From positions 1 through 5,641 of the forward strand of contig CAAHEJ010000064.1 of NCBI GenBank assembly GCA_900772495.1: DNA of 5,641 nt, read 5' to 3'. This DNA comes from an uncultured Campylobacter sp. Lineage in GTDB: Bacteria; Campylobacterota; Campylobacteria; Campylobacterales; Campylobacteraceae. Below, one piece after another: positions 5,467-5,641 of the stretch. Both the position numbers and the translations under genes were made by a program. How positions within the stretch are numbered: the stretch's first letter is position 1; each line of letters starts with the position of its first letter. The notes below the pieces were generated by a model that was given only the letters and a program-made list of their open reading frames with translations, was not told the DNA's origin and made no database searches.

Positions 5467-5641
5467 ATGAAATTCAGTGGCAAAAATGTGCTTATCACAG
5501 GGGCTAGCAAGGGCATAGGCGCGAGCATTGCGCGGGTGCTAGCTGGTTTTGGCTTAAAGGTGTGGATAAACTACCGCTCCAAGCCCGAACTTGCCGATGC
5601 CTTGAAAAAAGAGATAGAGCAAAACGGCGGCAGTGCGGCGG
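5467..5641 (+). CDS. fabG: 3-oxoacyl-[acyl-carrier-protein] reductase, N-terminal part (runs off window)
   Basis: FabG is the NADPH-dependent reductase that converts beta-ketoacyl-ACP to beta-hydroxyacyl-ACP in each round of type II fatty-acid elongation, in the cytosol. Only the first 58 codons are in the window. They show the classical short-chain dehydrogenase Rossmann start: NVLITGASKGIG (7-18) carries the TGxxxGIG cofactor motif, and the second strand ends KVWINYRS (31-38). The basic Arg37 there fits NADPH preference. The catalytic Ser-Tyr-Lys lies beyond the window. A strong Shine-Dalgarno AAGGAG (5456-5461) is five bases before the ATG. The sequence closely resembles C. jejuni FabG, which also follows gpmI. 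Confidence 0.93.
   Translation, partial: MKFSGKNVLITGASKGIGASIARVLAGFGLKVWINYRSKPELADALKKEIEQNGGSAA

Overview
The window most likely comes from a Campylobacter-type epsilonproteobacterium. The right end carries a 492-residue cofactor-independent phosphoglycerate mutase (gpmI) followed directly by fabG, the order I recall from Campylobacter jejuni. Both proteins read as close relatives of the C. jejuni versions. Other signs agree: AT-rich intergenic DNA, promoters that are mainly an (extended) TATAAT box without a clear -35, a homopolymeric C tract in a surface-protein gene, and a cysteine-spaced Sel1-like repeat remnant. The species cannot be fixed. gpmI and fabG look visibly more GC-rich than C. 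jejuni genes, so a higher-GC Campylobacter is plausible.

Layout, left to right. (1) Positions 1-1731 (+) hold the 3' part of a large autotransporter gene: passenger end, helical linker, lysine-rich hinge and C-terminal beta-barrel. A C9 run lies at 60-68. Adding or removing one C brings a stop within a few codons, so this is a predicted on/off phase-variation switch. (2) Positions 1732-1945, between convergent genes, are not empty. They contain a nested set of complementary arms that can fold as a pseudoknot, a minus-strand extended -10 box pointing into it, and a 10-bp inverted repeat 144 bp apart. (3) Positions 1946-2923 (-) encode a multi-pass membrane protein with a degenerate GGDEF domain. 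(4) Positions 2924-3083 are a divergent promoter region with a 14-bp direct repeat. (5) Positions 3084-3416 (+) encode a 110-residue orphan protein. (6) Positions 3417-3937 hold the decayed 3' end of a Sel1-repeat gene, then a possible small RNA with a terminator, then the probable gpmI promoter. (7) Positions 3938-5416 (+) are gpmI, and from 5467 onward (+) the start of fabG.

The right end is conserved housekeeping metabolism (glycolysis/gluconeogenesis and fatty-acid elongation). The left two thirds is accessory: a switchable surface protein, a probable sensory or scaffold membrane protein, an orphan and a pseudogene. I see no multi-gene defence or mobile system. The least explained signals are the pseudoknot-capable element and the candidate small RNA, both predicted by eye only.
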